Shown here: positions 10,383-11,368 of the stretch, in pieces
Layout of the letters: each line of letters starts with the position of its first letter
Numbering within the stretch: position 1 is the stretch's first letter
The notes under the pieces: model-generated
The model's database searches: none
Seen by the model: only the letters and a program-made list of their open reading frames with translations
What the model was told of the DNA's origin: nothing
Source of the DNA: Lachnospiraceae bacterium
GTDB taxonomy: Bacteria; Bacillota_A; Clostridia; Lachnospirales; Lachnospiraceae
Length of the DNA stretch: 11,368 bases
Assembly: GCA_017632755.1 (NCBI GenBank)
Contig: JAGBQU010000088.1
Location: forward strand, 1 to 11,368
Reading direction: 5' to 3'
Position numbers and translations under genes: made by a program

Positions 10383-11368
10383 TAAGCGATAAACAGAGCG
10401 AGTATCTGGCACGGTGTGACCACCGTTGGAATTTAAAGGTCGGTGCTACCGGCAGCGGCAAGAGCTGGCTTGACTATGCTGTGGTGATACCCAAGCGCCT
10501 GCTTGCCATGCGGGGGCAGGGTGCAGCTGTCATCATCGGCAATACCTCCGCGACAGTGGAGCGCAACATCCTGGATCCGATGCGGCAGATCTGGGGTGAG
10601 CGCTTGGTTGGCAGGTTGGTGACATCATCAAACCACGCCAAGCTATTCGGGCACAAGGTCTATATCCTTGGAGCGGATAAGCAGACCAGTGTCACAAAAA
10701 TCCAAGGTCTGACGGTAGAGTATGGGTATGGCGACGAAATGACCACCTGGGCGCAGCCGGTCTTTGAGATGCTTAAAAGCCGTCTGAGATGTGAGCACAG
10801 CTACTTTGACGGTACCGCAAACCCGGACTCTGCAAACCACTACCTCAAGCAGTTTATTGACTCTGACGTAGATGTCTACTGCCAGACGTCAACGATAGAC
10901 GACAATCCTTTTCTGCCGGAAGACTTCGTGCACAATCTCAAGCGCGAGTATGCCGGCACGGTGTACTACAAGCGCTTTATCCTGGGCGAGTGGGCAGCTG
11001 CAGAGGGTGCCTGCTATCCGCTTTTTGCGGCAGACCCGGAGAGATACATCATTGACTCAGCACCTCCGGTCATGTACGCCACTATCGGCGTTGACTTTGG
11101 CGGCGGTACATCCGGGCACGCTTTTCAGTGCGTCGGCTTCGGGTACCAGTACAGCGAGATGGTCATCTTGGCTGAGTACTACAATCAGGATGCACTTGAC
11201 CCGCATACGCTTGAGGCTGAGTTTGTGGAGTTTGTCAAGCGGTGCAAGGCCAGATGGTTAGTCACGGAGGTATACTGCGACTCTGCAGAGCAGACGCTGA
11301 TCAACGGCCTGAGGAGCGCTGCCGGAGCAGCAGGCATTGGCGTAGGCATATCCAATGCACGCAAGGGG
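10379..11368 (+). CDS. terL: Terminase large subunit, 3'-truncated by the window
   Basis: The gene starts at ATG 10379, overlapping terS by 4 bp, and is open to the window end, giving 330 residues. The ATPase domain has Walker A GATGSGKS at residues 22-29, Walker B ending in Asp 119-Glu 120 (EYGYGDEM), and a coupling motif TANPD at 146-150. The nuclease domain begins at about residue 236 with IGVDFGGG (Asp 239 a likely metal ligand) and continues to a VYCDSAEQ segment with a second catalytic Asp. This layout is the PBSX/phage terminase family that translocates DNA into the procapsid and cuts the concatemer. The C-terminal end of the nuclease is not in the window. Confidence 0.95.
   Translation, partial: MISDKQSEYLARCDHRWNLKVGATGSGKSWLDYAVVIPKRLLAMRGQGAAVIIGNTSATVERNILDPMRQIWGERLVGRLVTSSNHAKLFGHKVYILGADKQTSVTKIQGLTVEYGYGDEMTTWAQPVFEMLKSRLRCEHSYFDGTANPDSANHYLKQFIDSDVDVYCQTSTIDDNPFLPEDFVHNLKREYAGTVYYKRFILGEWAAAEGACYPLFAADPERYIIDSAPPVMYATIGVDFGGGTSGHAFQCVGFGYQYSEMVILAEYYNQDALDPHTLEAEFVEFVKRCKARWLVTEVYCDSAEQTLINGLRSAAGAAGIGVGISNARKG

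Overview
The window looks like part of a temperate tailed-phage genome or prophage of a Bacillota host, most likely a clostridial gut bacterium. The reasons are the tightly packed plus-strand genes joined by ATGA-type overlaps, the strong AGGAGG-type ribosome binding sites, and recognisable clostridial phage families (SSB, a G39P-like helicase loader, DUF6378, DUF3789, LISRQ-motif proteins, a DUF1492/ArpU-like regulator, a phage metallopeptidase and the terminase pair). All supported genes are on the plus strand. No tRNA, rRNA, CRISPR array, insertion sequence or integrase is visible.

Positions 1-3670 hold the recombination and replication module. It contains a 5'-truncated Rad52/Sak-like annealing protein, a NinB-like protein, a small HNH-type zinc protein, an unknown acidic protein, SSB, an Hjc-like PD-(D/E)XK nuclease, a two-domain DUF6291-like protein that is the probable replication initiator, a G39P-like helicase loader and a 50-residue protein. 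The linker of the initiator gene carries three AAACCCCCCTTT boxes 22-23 bp apart, a perfect 11-bp inverted repeat and a 21-bp tandem repeat. This is a good candidate for a replication origin inside the initiator gene, as in SPP1 gene 38 or lambda O. No helicase or polymerase gene is present.

Positions 3682-6406 hold small accessory genes: unknowns, a DUF6378 protein, a zinc-finger protein with two helix-turn-helix segments, a RusA-like protein that seems to have lost catalytic residues, and a DUF3789 membrane peptide.

Positions 6419-8197 form an array of related genes built on an N-terminal D-L-I-S-R-Q motif, an L-P-S-A-Q-P-E motif and a cysteine-rich tail. There are four copies in tandem, a fifth that seems to hold two modules, and a 17-codon relict. 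Positions 8194-8889 hold three more small unknown genes.

Positions 8886-11368 are the switch to late genes. A DUF1492/ArpU-like regulator ends in three helically phased TGTC(C/T) repeats with a possible promoter. A structured stretch of about 155 bp follows, with an anti-Shine-Dalgarno sequence and a clear intrinsic terminator. After it come a phage metallopeptidase, the small terminase subunit and the large terminase subunit, which runs off the window. The likely logic is that the last early gene activates transcription through this leader into packaging and structural genes.
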